From: Chitinophaga sp. MM2321 | Lineage (GTDB): Bacteria > Bacteroidota > Bacteroidia > Chitinophagales > Chitinophagaceae | DNA: 64,000 nt | Direction of reading: 5' to 3' | Assembly (NCBI RefSeq): GCF_964033635.1 | Contig: NZ_OZ035533.1 | Span: forward strand, 1,922,001-1,986,000 | In this document: one piece after another, positions 10,418-19,913 of the stretch | How positions within the stretch are numbered: position 1 is the first letter of the stretch | Layout: each line of letters starts with the position of its first letter | Notes under the pieces: model-generated | Told to the model about the DNA's origin: nothing | The model's input: only the letters and a program-made list of their open reading frames with translations | Database searches by the model: none | Made by a program: the position numbers and the translations under genes

Positions 10418-11320
10418 ATGAAAGTTTCTTACCGACATATATCTACTCCGGAAGATGCCAGTTTTGTCATTAAAGAATTTTGTCAACCGCGTTTCACGAA
10501 TACTTTTCATTTTCATCATGGGCACGAGTTGATCCTGATTGTAAAAAGTTCCGGTAAAATGTATGCGGGAAACAAAGTGATGAATTACAATGAGGGAGAG
10601 ATATATATGTTTGGTCCGGGGTTGGTCCATTGTTTTTGCAGTAGCAGTTCACCGGTGGGAACTGACGAAATAGCGCACGCTATTATAGTACAGTTTACAG
10701 AAGATTTTATTGGCAAAGACTTCTTTGATAAACTGGAATTGAGAAAGATTAAAGACCTGATGCAGTTATCTGAATCCGGTATAAAATTCAGGAAAATACC
10801 GGCTGCTGTTAATAAGTTGTTTTTTCAATTTCAGGCAAATCAGCAAATGAAAAACCTGATTATACTTTTACAGATCCTGGATGAGTTGTCGCAAGGAAGC
10901 AGGGAAAATGTACAACTACTAACAGAAGATCCCAGGAAGATACACTATAAGGATGTAGATTCGAAAAAGTTGGAATCCGTATTTAAATATGTATTGGAAA
11001 ATTATCTTACTCATGTAGATAGCAAATCTGCCGCTTCTCTGGCCTGCATGAACGAAGCCGCCTTTTGCCGTTACTTCAAAAGAAGAACCAGTAAAACATT
11101 CTCGCAATTTGTAAATGAGATAAGGATTAGTCACGCTACGAGGTTGTTGATAGGAACAGAAAACGGCATATCTGAAATATGCTATGCTTGTGGGTTTGAC
11201 AATATCTCCTACTTTAACAGGCAGTTCAAAATTTACCAGGGGAAGTCTCCGAGAGAATACCGTAAAGCACTTGTAGAGAGTAATGTCAGTGCGCCCAGTT
11301 TCCGGCCTACGGGGGATTAA
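10418..11320 (+). CDS. AraC-family transcriptional regulator
   Basis: 300 residues. The N-terminal half is a cupin-like sensor (HFHHGHELILIVKSSGKMYAGN...). The last 100 residues are the double helix-turn-helix of AraC proteins: SAASLACMNEAAFCRYFKRR is the first and GISEICYACGFDNISYFNRQ the second, followed by the family tail GKSPREYRK. It is transcribed divergently from the sugar-isomerase gene, which makes it the obvious regulator of the 2.5-10.2 kb catabolic run, probably sensing a sugar-acid intermediate. Confidence 0.93.
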   Translation: MKVSYRHISTPEDASFVIKEFCQPRFTNTFHFHHGHELILIVKSSGKMYAGNKVMNYNEGEIYMFGPGLVHCFCSSSSPVGTDEIAHAIIVQFTEDFIGKDFFDKLELRKIKDLMQLSESGIKFRKIPAAVNKLFFQFQANQQMKNLIILLQILDELSQGSRENVQLLTEDPRKIHYKDVDSKKLESVFKYVLENYLTHVDSKSAASLACMNEAAFCRYFKRRTSKTFSQFVNEIRISHATRLLIGTENGISEICYACGFDNISYFNRQFKIYQGKSPREYRKALVESNVSAPSFRPTGD

Positions 11321-11400
11321 GTATTTCGTCTATGACAGCGTTAATGGCTATGTCCGGGAATATTACATGCTATAAGAACCGAAGATTTATACAAAAGAAA

Positions 11401-11430
11401 GAAGCCCTACATCTAAGCATGTAGGGCTTC
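11401..11430. terminator. Bidirectional intrinsic terminator
   Basis: Perfect 12-bp arms GAAGCCCTACAT and ATGTAGGGCTTC around a 6-nt loop, flanked by A-rich sequence on the left. It lies between the convergent AraC-type and phosphodiesterase genes and can serve both. Confidence 0.8.
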
Positions 11431-11483
11431 TTATCAAAAGTTCAGGTGGACAAGCCAGCGTCCTGATAAGGGATTTCGAACTA

Positions 11484-12359
11484 CTATTGGTGCAGTCCTT
11501 TTTTTCTTAAATAGCGGAGCAGTTGTTCCGGTAAATCAGTCTGGATAATATTGGCTTGCTTATACTTTGAAAACAACAGATCGAATCCTGCATTTTCGGT
11601 GGCTCTCTCGATGCTGTCAATTTCCCCTAATGCGTTTATCCATACCCGTGATCCCGCGGAGCGGATATCGCTCATCAGGTTGTCTGTATAAAAGGAAGGA
11701 TCCACGTGAATGGCCGGGAACTTACCTATTTTTAAGATGGCAGCTGTTTCAGCGGCATTATGTGCTCTGGGCATAATAGGTATCTGTTTGTTGATACTTT
11801 GCAGAAAGGCCGCATCGTGGTGATCATACAGGAAGAACAGGATCTGCTTAATAGTACCGGTAGATTTTATCAACCCACATGCCTGCCGGGCAGCTTCCTG
11901 GCCATCGGCCTTGAAGTCGACATCTATCATAATATGTCCTTTTGCCAGCAATAAAGCTTCTTTGAAAGTTGGAATTCTTTCAGAAGTCGGCTGCCCGTTG
12001 TGCAGTAAAGGGAATTGTTTCAGCTCTCCGTAAGTAAAGCTGCTCACTTCTCCTTTCTGACCCGTGGTGCGGGTAATGGTTTTATCGTGCATGAGTACCA
12101 GTACACTGTCTTTGGTCAGCCGTACGTCGAGTTCTGCAATATCAATACCCTGCCTGATAGCTTCACGGATGGCTGCCAGTGAGTTTTCCGGGTAATTGGT
12201 ATGTGCCGACCGGTGAGCGGCCACCATGATCCGGTCCGGGCGTTGATAGAAATCTTTTAATATAAGGTCAACCTTTCCTTTGGCGGGTTTGGTTGCCTGT
12301 GCGTGGAGGGAACCCCAGGCTCCGCACATTATCAGAACAATAAAAAAACATCGCTTCAT
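11484..12359 (-). CDS. Secreted glycerophosphodiester phosphodiesterase
   Basis: 291 residues with a Sec signal peptide (to about residue 21, SLHAQ). The GDPD TIM-barrel active site is complete: AAHRSAHTNYPENS holds the catalytic His-Arg and Glu-Asn, IAELDVRLT the Glu-x-Asp metal ligands, and LVLMHDKTI the second catalytic His. It releases glycerol-3-phosphate from glycerophosphodiesters, probably in the periplasm. It is the last gene of a run with SusD 17 bp upstream, SusC, FecR and an ECF sigma factor, which suggests that the SusCD pair imports the phosphodiester or a polymer carrying it. Confidence 0.92.
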   Translation of the reverse strand: MKRCFFIVLIMCGAWGSLHAQATKPAKGKVDLILKDFYQRPDRIMVAAHRSAHTNYPENSLAAIREAIRQGIDIAELDVRLTKDSVLVLMHDKTITRTTGQKGEVSSFTYGELKQFPLLHNGQPTSERIPTFKEALLLAKGHIMIDVDFKADGQEAARQACGLIKSTGTIKQILFFLYDHHDAAFLQSINKQIPIMPRAHNAAETAAILKIGKFPAIHVDPSFYTDNLMSDIRSAGSRVWINALGEIDSIERATENAGFDLLFSKYKQANIIQTDLPEQLLRYLRKKGLHQ

Positions 12360-12376
12360 TCATTCTTATTTTTGAA

Positions 12377-13921
12377 TTAAAAATAGCCTTTATTCTGTGG
12401 AAATTCAACGGTAGACAGATCAATCTGGGCCTGCGGAATAGGACGTAATACGTGGTATTCCTTTATATTCACGGCATTAGGATTGTATTTCTTCACTCTT
12501 TCTATCAGTTTGCCGGTACGGACAAGGTCCATCCAGCGCATACTTTCCCCACCCAGTTCGCGGGCACGTTCATCCAGGATCTGGTCTATATTCAGCTGGG
12601 CAATGGTTACATCCGGCAATTGTTTGCCTGGTTTGGCCGCCCTGGTTCTAACGGCATTGAAATAAGGAAGGGCATCTTCCGGTTTTCCAGCCAGCACTAA
12701 TGCTTCCGCAGCCAGCAGGTAAGTTTCTGAATAGCGGTACACAAAAAAGTCGCGGAATCCGTTGAGGTCCTGTACGCTGGCACGGGTAGGATCGTCATGC
12801 TTTTTGACAGCCCAGTGCATGTTGTCATTATTGGGAGCAATAAGAGAGGTAATACCCGGAGAGATCTGCCATACTACGGTATCGCCTATCTTTTTTCCTG
12901 CGGGCATGGTGGCGGTATTGTTATATGTCCAGGTATAGCGGAAGGTCGCATCAAAGCGGGCATCATCTTGATCAAACAGGTCTCTGAAAAACGCGGTGGG
13001 CCGGAATCTGGTATAAGGACGGCCACCTTGTTCCAGGTCACGTTTTAAACCGGCATACTGATCATAGGCAGGTGTAAAGAAGGCGTGTCCCTGATTGCCG
13101 TCGCCGTTAAACAAGGCATTGTTAAGGTATTGCACCGCAAATAGGATCTCTGTATTTCGCTGGTTATTATAATCGAATACACTACCATAAGTCTTTACCA
13201 GCTGATAGGGGCCCTCTTTAATCACTTTTATAGCGGCAGCAGCGGCACCATCATTGTCTTTCAATAATAACTTGATTTTTGCCAGCTGATGGAGGGCGGC
13301 GCCTTTGGTAATCCGTCCGTATTCCGAAGAAGTCCAGTTCAGTTCATCGGCGGCAAACTGGGTATCTTCCAGCATGCTTTTCCAGATTTCTTCTTTGGCA
13401 GTTCTGCCGGCATCGGTTACCACTCCCTTTGTTTCATGCGCTGAATATACTACATCTCCAAATTGAAGTGTAAGCCAGTAGTAGAAATGTGCCCGTAAAA
13501 AACGGGTTTCTGCTTTATATTGTTTTTTGAGTTTGTCGTCCATTTCTACCAGGTCTATCTTATCAAGCACGGTATTGGCAGCATTAATACCAGCATAACA
13601 ATCGTTCCAGATCTCATTGAGATAACCATTGGCAGGATTGAGCGCGGTGGAATAATCATCCATGAATTTATAGCCTCCATCTTTTCCATGTTGGAAAAGA
13701 TCTGTACCCATAGTGGTGGCAGTAAATCCTTTTTGTGATCCGTATAGTGCCCTCAATTTGCTGTATACACCGGTAACGCCATTGGAGATGCCGGCTGGAT
13801 TGCTGTATATGGCTTCCGGTACGGGTTTGTACAGATCTTTTTCATCCAGGCTGCAGGAAGCGAAAATCGTGCAGCAAAGGGATATTGCAGTAAGTATATG
13901 AAGTCGTTTATTAAATGGCAT
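12377..13921 (-). CDS. SusD/RagB-family outer-membrane lipoprotein
   Basis: 514 residues. The signal peptide ends in a lipobox (IFASC-SL), so the protein is anchored in the outer membrane. The SusD-type TPR-like helical body is recognisable (AETRFLRAHFYYWLTLQFGDV near the N-terminus; RARELGGESMRWMDLVRTGKL near the C-terminus) and it ends with the usual family tail PIPQAQIDLS...PQNKGYF. SusD proteins form the lid over the SusC channel and bind the ligand. It starts 18 bp after SusC. Confidence 0.93.
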   Translation of the reverse strand: MPFNKRLHILTAISLCCTIFASCSLDEKDLYKPVPEAIYSNPAGISNGVTGVYSKLRALYGSQKGFTATTMGTDLFQHGKDGGYKFMDDYSTALNPANGYLNEIWNDCYAGINAANTVLDKIDLVEMDDKLKKQYKAETRFLRAHFYYWLTLQFGDVVYSAHETKGVVTDAGRTAKEEIWKSMLEDTQFAADELNWTSSEYGRITKGAALHQLAKIKLLLKDNDGAAAAAIKVIKEGPYQLVKTYGSVFDYNNQRNTEILFAVQYLNNALFNGDGNQGHAFFTPAYDQYAGLKRDLEQGGRPYTRFRPTAFFRDLFDQDDARFDATFRYTWTYNNTATMPAGKKIGDTVVWQISPGITSLIAPNNDNMHWAVKKHDDPTRASVQDLNGFRDFFVYRYSETYLLAAEALVLAGKPEDALPYFNAVRTRAAKPGKQLPDVTIAQLNIDQILDERARELGGESMRWMDLVRTGKLIERVKKYNPNAVNIKEYHVLRPIPQAQIDLSTVEFPQNKGYF

Positions 13922-13939
13922 AACAGGTTGTTTTAATCA

Positions 13940-16900
13940 TTAAAAAGCAGCATTGATACCGATGGCATACATTTTCACAGTAGGGTACATGGCGCGGGTT
14001 CCGTCTGATTCAAACTCCGGATCCTGTCCTTTATATCCTGTAATGGTAAATGGATTTTCGGCGCTCAGGGTGATTTTTAAATTTTTAATAGTGGCACGTT
14101 GCAACCATAATTGTGGAAGTGAATAAGCTAATGAAAGATTTTTTACTCTCACAAAACTGGCATCTTTATAGGCCAGTGTTGAACCGAGATATACGCTTTC
14201 CTGGTTCTTATCGGGACGCGGATTCTCGTTGGTAGGATTTTCCGGTGTCCAGTAATCTACATTTATGTTGTTATACCTGCCGGCCAGCCGGTTGTTATTT
14301 TCATACCATCTGGAATAGATCAGGTAGTGCTGGCGTGTATTTATTACTACATTCAACTCCAGCCCCTTATAGGAAAAACGGTTGGTCATACCGCCTATCC
14401 AGCCTGGAAACGCTGATCCCAGAATCATGCGGTCCTGGTCACTATATTGTTTATCTTCATTCTTATCCAACAGCTTTATCTGTCCGGGTTTGGCGCCATA
14501 GTCTTTAGCCGTTTCAGCCTCACTGGTTTGCCAGATGCCTGTTTTCTGATAATCATAGAACACATTGATAGGCTGGCCAATGAACCACTGGTTGCCTACA
14601 TCATCTTTTCCATCTCCATACAATTGTACAATTTCATTTTTGTTGGTAGAGAAGTTCAGATCGGTTGTCCATTGAAAACCATTTTCGTTATTGATGTTGA
14701 CGGTAGACAAGGTAACTTCCCAACCTTTATTACGGGTAGCGCCAACATTTTCCAATACTTCTGTATAACCGGTACTTCCGGGAATACTCCTTCTTAACAG
14801 GATATTTTTGGTATTGGCAATATAATGTTCTACAGTACCTGTAATGCGATTATTGAACAACCCGAAATCGATTCCGGCATTCAGCGAAGCCGTAGCTTCC
14901 CATTTAAGATTAGGATTAGCAATAGTAGCAGGCTGAAATCCATTCATCCCTGCTTCTCCAAAAGCATAGCTGCTCTTTTGGAGTGTACTGAAAGTACCAT
15001 AGGGCAGAATGCCGTTAAAGCCGGTGCTACCGTAGCTTAACCGCAGTTTTAAGGTATTCAGGTTGTGGAGAGATTGCATAAATGGTTCTGCATCTACACG
15101 CCAGGCCACGGCGGCAGAAGGGAAGTATCCCCATTTATGACCCGCAGCAAAAACAGAGGAACCATCTGCTCTACCCGTAACAGTAAAGAGATAACGGTTC
15201 TTGTAGTCATAGTTAATACGGGCCATGTAAGACAGCAATAATGATTTGCGGTAATCACTGCTAATACCGGTTACTTCACCTGCTGTTTCCAGGTTATGGT
15301 AACTCTGGGCCTCATACGGCAGTTTATTCGCCCTGATACCGGAACTGTTGACGGTTTGCTGCTGGGAACTTTGTAATAAGGTAACGCCCAGTCGTTGTGA
15401 CTTTGACAGCTGTTTGTTGTATTTCAGTATATTCTCCACCGTTATAGAGAACATATCTGAATTGCTCAAACCTGCGGTAGCATTTCCTCCCTGGTTATCG
15501 TCTGTTTCACTGCCTTTAAAATAACCCTCTTTGGAGGCTTCCATTTCCGGTCCTATATTCAGGCGGTAGGTAAGGTCTTTGAATATATCCCACTCGCCGT
15601 ACATGCTGGCAAATACGCGTGTTTTATAATGCTGATTGATGGTGTTTTTGATAACAGACAGTGGGTTTACCCGTTGTCCTTCATCATTATTGGGGCGGAA
15701 CAGCAATGCGCCGGTGCTGTCGTATGGAATACCGAGAGGGTTCAGGCGCAAGACATTATCAAAGACTGTATTGTCGGTTACATTTTGTGTAGACATACTG
15801 GCCAGTGTAGATACGCCCATCCGGATACGGTCATTGACCTGGTGGTCGAGGTTGATGCGTAAAGCTCCCCGGGTAAAATCTGTTTTGTCTATGATCCCGT
15901 TTTCCTTGAAATAGTTAAAGGAAACGGCAAATTGGGTTTTTTCCTTCCCACCGGTTACAGACAATTGATGGTTTTGTTTGGCGCCGCCGTGATAAATAAG
16001 ATCCTGCCAATCGGTAGACCTGCCCAGTGCCAGCGACCGGAGAGCAATGTCATCGAAAAGTGTAGCATCGCCGGGATAATTGTTACCGGGATCGGCAGTT
16101 CTGGCCGCTTCCCGGCGCAGCTGGGCAAACTGTTCACCATTCATCAGATCCAACTTTTTGGTGATGGATGTAGCACCATAATAAGCATCATAGGCAACAT
16201 TAGTTTTTCCTGCTTTACCTCTTTTGGTAGTAATGATGATTACACCATTCGCTGCACGGGAGCCATATATAGCAGTAGAAGAAGCATCTTTTAATACTTC
16301 TACGGAAGCAATATCATTCGGATTGATTTCATTAAAACCACCTAACATGGGGATTCCATCCAATACAATCAAAGGGCTGTTATCGTTTTTGATGGAACGT
16401 TGTCCGCGCAAGAGGATATTAGCGCCGGCACCAGGTTCATTGCCACTGTTAAATACGTCCAGTCCCGCTACCTTACCCTTCAATGCCTGTGCGGCATTGG
16501 TAGTAGGTTGTTCTGCAATTTCGCTCCCTTTTACAGAAGAAATAGAACCGGTGATATCCCTTTTCTTTTGCGTGCCATATCCCACTACCACTACTTCTTC
16601 CAGTCCTTTTATATCTTCCTGCAGTACCACAGTGGTTAGCTGAGTGGAGGAAACCGTTACTTCCCGGCGTATATAGCCAGACATGGAAAAGAGTAAAATA
16701 TCACCGGCTGCAGCGTCTACAGAGAAAACGCCTTCGCTGTTTGTGATATCGCCCCGGTTGGCGTTTTTAACGGCTACGGTCACACCGGGTAAAGGCGTAC
16801 CTTTTTCATCGGTGACTTTACCCCTCACTTTTTCCGCAGGTGCAGTAAGGGTGGCAGGTGGAGTAGTGGTCGTGGGTTCTTTTTCCAGGATGATTATTTT

Positions 16901-17245
16901 GCTGTTTCGTATTTTATAGGTCAGCCCTGTATTGCGCAGTAATTCATTGAGCGTCCAGGCAACTGTTTTTTGCCTGACCTGTAGTGCTGCCGTTTTGTAA
17001 GGTGCTATTACCTTTTCATTGTAGATAAACAGGTAATTTGTTTTTTGCTGAATAATGGTAAAAGCTTCTTTGAGCGATTGCCGGGAAAAAGTACAGTCGA
17101 TGGTTTCATCAATGGTATGTGACTGACCATTGGAAACAGCGCCCAGCAACAGCTGAGTGCTCATTAGAATAAGGATAAATAACCTGCATCCTGTTTTCAT
17201 AATTTGTTGAATGAAGGACACGACAATCCTGGTATAAATTTTCAT
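13940..17245 (-). CDS. SusC/RagA-family TonB-dependent receptor with STN domain
   Basis: About 1101 residues from the ATG at 17245; a second ATG at 17200 (MKTGCRLFILILMS) would place the signal peptide at the N-terminus and may be the true start. Order: signal peptide, STN domain (FSRQSLKEAFTIIQQKTNYLF), carboxypeptidase-regulatory-like beta domain (VRGKVTDEKGTPLPGVTVAVKN), TonB-plug region with GLEEVVVVGYGTQKK, and the 22-strand barrel ending MYAIGINAAF. The STN domain lets occupied receptor signal to FecR, whose gene lies just upstream. Paired with SusD as an energy-driven importer. Confidence 0.95.
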   Translation of the reverse strand: MKIYTRIVVSFIQQIMKTGCRLFILILMSTQLLLGAVSNGQSHTIDETIDCTFSRQSLKEAFTIIQQKTNYLFIYNEKVIAPYKTAALQVRQKTVAWTLNELLRNTGLTYKIRNSKIIILEKEPTTTTPPATLTAPAEKVRGKVTDEKGTPLPGVTVAVKNANRGDITNSEGVFSVDAAAGDILLFSMSGYIRREVTVSSTQLTTVVLQEDIKGLEEVVVVGYGTQKKRDITGSISSVKGSEIAEQPTTNAAQALKGKVAGLDVFNSGNEPGAGANILLRGQRSIKNDNSPLIVLDGIPMLGGFNEINPNDIASVEVLKDASSTAIYGSRAANGVIIITTKRGKAGKTNVAYDAYYGATSITKKLDLMNGEQFAQLRREAARTADPGNNYPGDATLFDDIALRSLALGRSTDWQDLIYHGGAKQNHQLSVTGGKEKTQFAVSFNYFKENGIIDKTDFTRGALRINLDHQVNDRIRMGVSTLASMSTQNVTDNTVFDNVLRLNPLGIPYDSTGALLFRPNNDEGQRVNPLSVIKNTINQHYKTRVFASMYGEWDIFKDLTYRLNIGPEMEASKEGYFKGSETDDNQGGNATAGLSNSDMFSITVENILKYNKQLSKSQRLGVTLLQSSQQQTVNSSGIRANKLPYEAQSYHNLETAGEVTGISSDYRKSLLLSYMARINYDYKNRYLFTVTGRADGSSVFAAGHKWGYFPSAAVAWRVDAEPFMQSLHNLNTLKLRLSYGSTGFNGILPYGTFSTLQKSSYAFGEAGMNGFQPATIANPNLKWEATASLNAGIDFGLFNNRITGTVEHYIANTKNILLRRSIPGSTGYTEVLENVGATRNKGWEVTLSTVNINNENGFQWTTDLNFSTNKNEIVQLYGDGKDDVGNQWFIGQPINVFYDYQKTGIWQTSEAETAKDYGAKPGQIKLLDKNEDKQYSDQDRMILGSAFPGWIGGMTNRFSYKGLELNVVINTRQHYLIYSRWYENNNRLAGRYNNINVDYWTPENPTNENPRPDKNQESVYLGSTLAYKDASFVRVKNLSLAYSLPQLWLQRATIKNLKITLSAENPFTITGYKGQDPEFESDGTRAMYPTVKMYAIGINAAF

Positions 17246-17347
17246 ACCTTTATACGGGTTTTAATAATTGATCAAATCGTTAATAAAATCCAGAGAGAAG
17301 GATCAATAAGTGATTGGCGTTACGCATTGATCTTTTCTTTTAAACGG

Positions 17348-17372
17348 GCCGGTAGGGTATACCTTTACCGGC
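17348..17372. terminator. Hairpin between fecR and susC
   Basis: Arms GCCGGTA and TACCGGC around an inner GGTATACC palindrome. It sits in the 166-bp gap between the minus-strand FecR and SusC genes. The T tract is on the plus-strand side, so as a minus-strand terminator it is imperfect. It may separate sigma/anti-sigma from receptor transcription or act as an attenuator. Confidence 0.45.
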
Positions 17373-17411
17373 TTTTTAATGACCTTATGTGACGGGCATA
17401 GGCGATATGTT

Positions 17412-18395
17412 TTAGTGTGTTTGTTTACGAAAAATAATATGTTGACCATCCGTGGAATAGGTTAGTTTATTAGCCAGGCAAAGGATGTCCAGTACTTCTG
17501 ATAAGGAATCAGCAGTCTCAATGCCGGCGGTAATGCGATAGGCCCCAAGGGTGGTATCGGCAAAAGAAATCTGTTTGTTGTACTTGTTTTCAAGCAATAA
17601 TGCTATCACATCCAGTCTTTCATTATTAAAAAGCAGTTTACCGGTTGTCCACCCATTCACGGCCTTACCATCTACGATGGTTTTGCTGAATGCGGGTGAT
17701 CCGGTGTTGATCGTAAGCTGTTCATCGGGTAATACGAGCACTTCTTTCCCAGCCAGGTCCTGTAGGCCGGCATCGCCCTGAACGGCCACTTTTCCCTGTT
17801 GTACTGTTACCTGGAGGAAAGCCAGTTGTGGATAAATCCGCACATTAAACACCGTGCCCAGTACCCGGGTATTTACATGACCTGATTTTACGATAAAAGG
17901 ACGTGCAGGATCTTGTTTTACATCCAGGCATATTTCCCCTGATAACAATTCTATTTTTCTGTTTACACCGGTGAAATGAGCCGGGTATCGTAAGCGACTA
18001 CCTGCATTCAGCCATACCTGGGTACCATCGTCCAGTATTAACTGCAAGGGCTGTTTTTTTGATGCAATTACTTCCTGCCATTTTTCTTCAGCCGGCCAGC
18101 GTTGCCACATGAGCATACCAGCTCCTATTATCAGCAGCAGGGAGGCAGCTATTTTCAACAGAGTATAGCGATGCATCGTTACCCGTTTCGCAGGCGGTGA
18201 TGTGTGCTGTTGTACCTGTTGCCATATCGTCTTTTCCAGATGCTCAAAACGGAGTCCGGAGGTATCTGCTTTACTACGGTCATTTTCCTGCTGGTACCAT
18301 TGTTCTATTAATAGCTGCTCTTCCGGGGTACACTTCCCGGCTATATATTTTTTCAATAACTTTTTGATGTCATGCATGGGCATATTAAAAGGCAT
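17412..18395 (-). CDS. FecR-family anti-sigma factor
   Basis: 327 residues. A short cytoplasmic N-terminal domain (IKKLLKKYIAGKCTPEEQLLIEQWY) is followed by one transmembrane helix (about 78-95, LLKIAASLLLIIGAGMLMW), then the periplasmic FecR domain (LDDGTQVWLNAGSRLRYP; VLGTVFNVRIYP) and the C-terminal STN-binding DUF4974-type domain (LLFNNERLDVIALLLENKYNKQISF). It holds the sigma factor inactive until SusC signals. The gene lies between the sigma factor and SusC genes in the order usual for Bacteroidota. Confidence 0.94.
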   Translation of the reverse strand: MPFNMPMHDIKKLLKKYIAGKCTPEEQLLIEQWYQQENDRSKADTSGLRFEHLEKTIWQQVQQHTSPPAKRVTMHRYTLLKIAASLLLIIGAGMLMWQRWPAEEKWQEVIASKKQPLQLILDDGTQVWLNAGSRLRYPAHFTGVNRKIELLSGEICLDVKQDPARPFIVKSGHVNTRVLGTVFNVRIYPQLAFLQVTVQQGKVAVQGDAGLQDLAGKEVLVLPDEQLTINTGSPAFSKTIVDGKAVNGWTTGKLLFNNERLDVIALLLENKYNKQISFADTTLGAYRITAGIETADSLSEVLDILCLANKLTYSTDGQHIIFRKQTH

Positions 18396-18473
18396 ATACC
18401 TTTCTTACTAGACAGTTGAAAATGAAAAGAGGGGTAGATGCCGGCAGATTATTTTTAAATTAACCGGGTTGGC

Positions 18474-19055
18474 CTAGAGGAAAAAAGGAAAATGGGCCAT
18501 CTTATGACGAAGGGTCCGGATGGCATTGCTGATCTGCTTCTTGACGGTTTCCTGCGACAGTTGCAGCTGATGGGCTATTTCTTTATGCGTAAGCGACGTT
18601 TTCCGGCTTAGTTCAAATACTTCTCTCATTTTGGCGGGCAGCGCACGTATTTCCCGCTCCATGCGGGCAGTAATTTCTTTTTCTGTAATGTATTGCAGGG
18701 AGTTATTATTGGTACCTGAAAGGAAATGTTTCAGAGAAGACAAATGGGTCTGATAAGTACGTTTGGACGCCAGCATATTCAGCACCCTGTTTCGCGTTGC
18801 AGCATATAAATAAGCGGCTAATGAGCCGGAAAGCTGGATGTTGGCAGCTTTAGTCCAGAGAGCGGTAAATACTTCCTGTACAATATCCTGTGCATCTTCT
18901 TCCTGTGTTAATATACGGTATGCCTGGAGGTAAAGCACCCCCCAGAATCTTTTGTACAGTTCTTCAAATGCCAGTGTATTACCCTGCCGGAATTGTTCCA
19001 GTAGGACTTCATCATTTAATTCATCAAGCTGGCTGGTATAAGTAGATCGTTGCAT
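18474..19055 (-). CDS. ECF RNA polymerase sigma factor
   Basis: 193 residues from the ATG at 19055 (MQRSTYTSQLDELNDEVLL). The open frame runs to 19121, but the candidate -7 box at 19097-19104 would then lie inside the gene, so the shorter start is preferred. Region 2 is seen in FRQGNTLAFEELYKRFWGVLYLQAYRI and EDAQDIVQEVFTALW, region 4 in LPAKMREVFELSRKTSLTHKEIAHQLQLSQETVKKQIS. It directs polymerase to the downstream SusCD operon when released by FecR. Confidence 0.93.
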   Translation of the reverse strand: MQRSTYTSQLDELNDEVLLEQFRQGNTLAFEELYKRFWGVLYLQAYRILTQEEDAQDIVQEVFTALWTKAANIQLSGSLAAYLYAATRNRVLNMLASKRTYQTHLSSLKHFLSGTNNNSLQYITEKEITARMEREIRALPAKMREVFELSRKTSLTHKEIAHQLQLSQETVKKQISNAIRTLRHKMAHFPFFL

Positions 19056-19096
19056 ACTGGCCTTTTTAAGGCAGACTGGTTGTCTGACATACCTCT

Positions 19097-19104
19097 CAAA
19101 AGTA
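19097..19104 (-). promoter_or_regulatory. Bacteroidota -7 box for the ECF sigma gene
   Basis: On the minus strand the sequence is TACTTTTG, a full match to the TAnnTTTG consensus, about 42 bp upstream of the chosen ATG. No good -33 TTTG is found at the normal distance, so the assignment is tentative. Confidence 0.4.
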
Positions 19105-19439
19105 ATACGACCCGCAGACATTGCATATTAAATAATTGTAAGCAACTGCGCTGCAGACATAAAATGGAATTTAATAAGTATAGATAATTTCTGTATCAAA
19201 CAAATATAATAATTGTTGATTGGAAAAGAAGGCATTTGGTGAATAAAAAAATTTGTTTGAAATAACTGCTACTTCATCAGTTTAGTTGAAGATACTGTTT
19301 CTACGGGCTTCATGGCTTTTTAGGCTTTTGGGTTAGTGCAACAAAATGATATCAGTAAAAATGGTAGAAAAATCAGTAATAAGTATAAGTGTTTGGCCTT
19401 TTTTGTGATTACCTTGTATATAATCACTACAAATATGAT
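19105..19439. other. Intergenic region between sigma factor and iorA
   Basis: AT-rich divergent promoter region. No gene and no strong repeat is seen. The frame of the iron-sulfur subunit is open from 19389, but the protein family begins at the ATG at 19440. Confidence 0.5.
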
Positions 19440-19895
19440 ATGACTAATGTAAAATTAAATGTAAATAACAAAACGCATACGTTGGATATTGATCCAGCAA
19501 CACCGCTCCTTTGGGTATTACGTGACCATCTTGCTTTAGTCGGCACCAAATATGGATGTGGTGTGGCTGCTTGTGGCGCTTGTACTGTCCTACTTGGTGA
19601 AACAGCAGTCCGTAGTTGTTCAGTACCTGTTTCTGCGATCGGTGATCAGCAGATAACTACGATTGAAGGCTTATCCGTGAATGGGGACCATCCATTACAG
19701 CGGGCGTGGGAAGAACACGATGTTCCTCAATGTGGTTATTGCCAGGCTGGCCAGATCATGAATGCTGCTGCGTTATTGAAATCCAAACCCAAGCCTACGG
19801 ATGATGAAATTGATGCCGCTATGACGGGTAATCTTTGTCGCTGCGGAACATACCTTAGAATAAAGGCGGCCATTAGAACAGCTGCCAATTATTAA
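19440..19895 (+). CDS. iorA: (2Fe-2S) subunit of molybdenum hydroxylase (IorA-like)
   Basis: 151 residues from the ATG at 19440. An N-terminal plant-type [2Fe-2S] ferredoxin domain carries Cys40, Cys45, Cys48 and Cys60 ([13 protein letters not shown]...RSCSV). A C-terminal helical [2Fe-2S] domain carries Cys98, Cys101, Cys133 and Cys135 ([17 protein letters not shown]). This is the small electron-transfer subunit of xanthine-dehydrogenase-family enzymes lacking an FAD subunit, as in isoquinoline 1-oxidoreductase. The gene precedes the large subunit by 18 bp. The symbol is by family resemblance only. Confidence 0.93.
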   Translation: MTNVKLNVNNKTHTLDIDPATPLLWVLRDHLALVGTKYGCGVAACGACTVLLGETAVRSCSVPVSAIGDQQITTIEGLSVNGDHPLQRAWEEHDVPQCGYCQAGQIMNAAALLKSKPKPTDDEIDAAMTGNLCRCGTYLRIKAAIRTAANY

Positions 19896-19913
19896 ACGCA
19901 AAGACAAGACAAG

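Noticed and set aside
10223..10630. 135-codon minus-strand frame
   Set aside because: Covers the divergent promoter region and the start of the AraC-type gene; composition is that of an antisense shadow.
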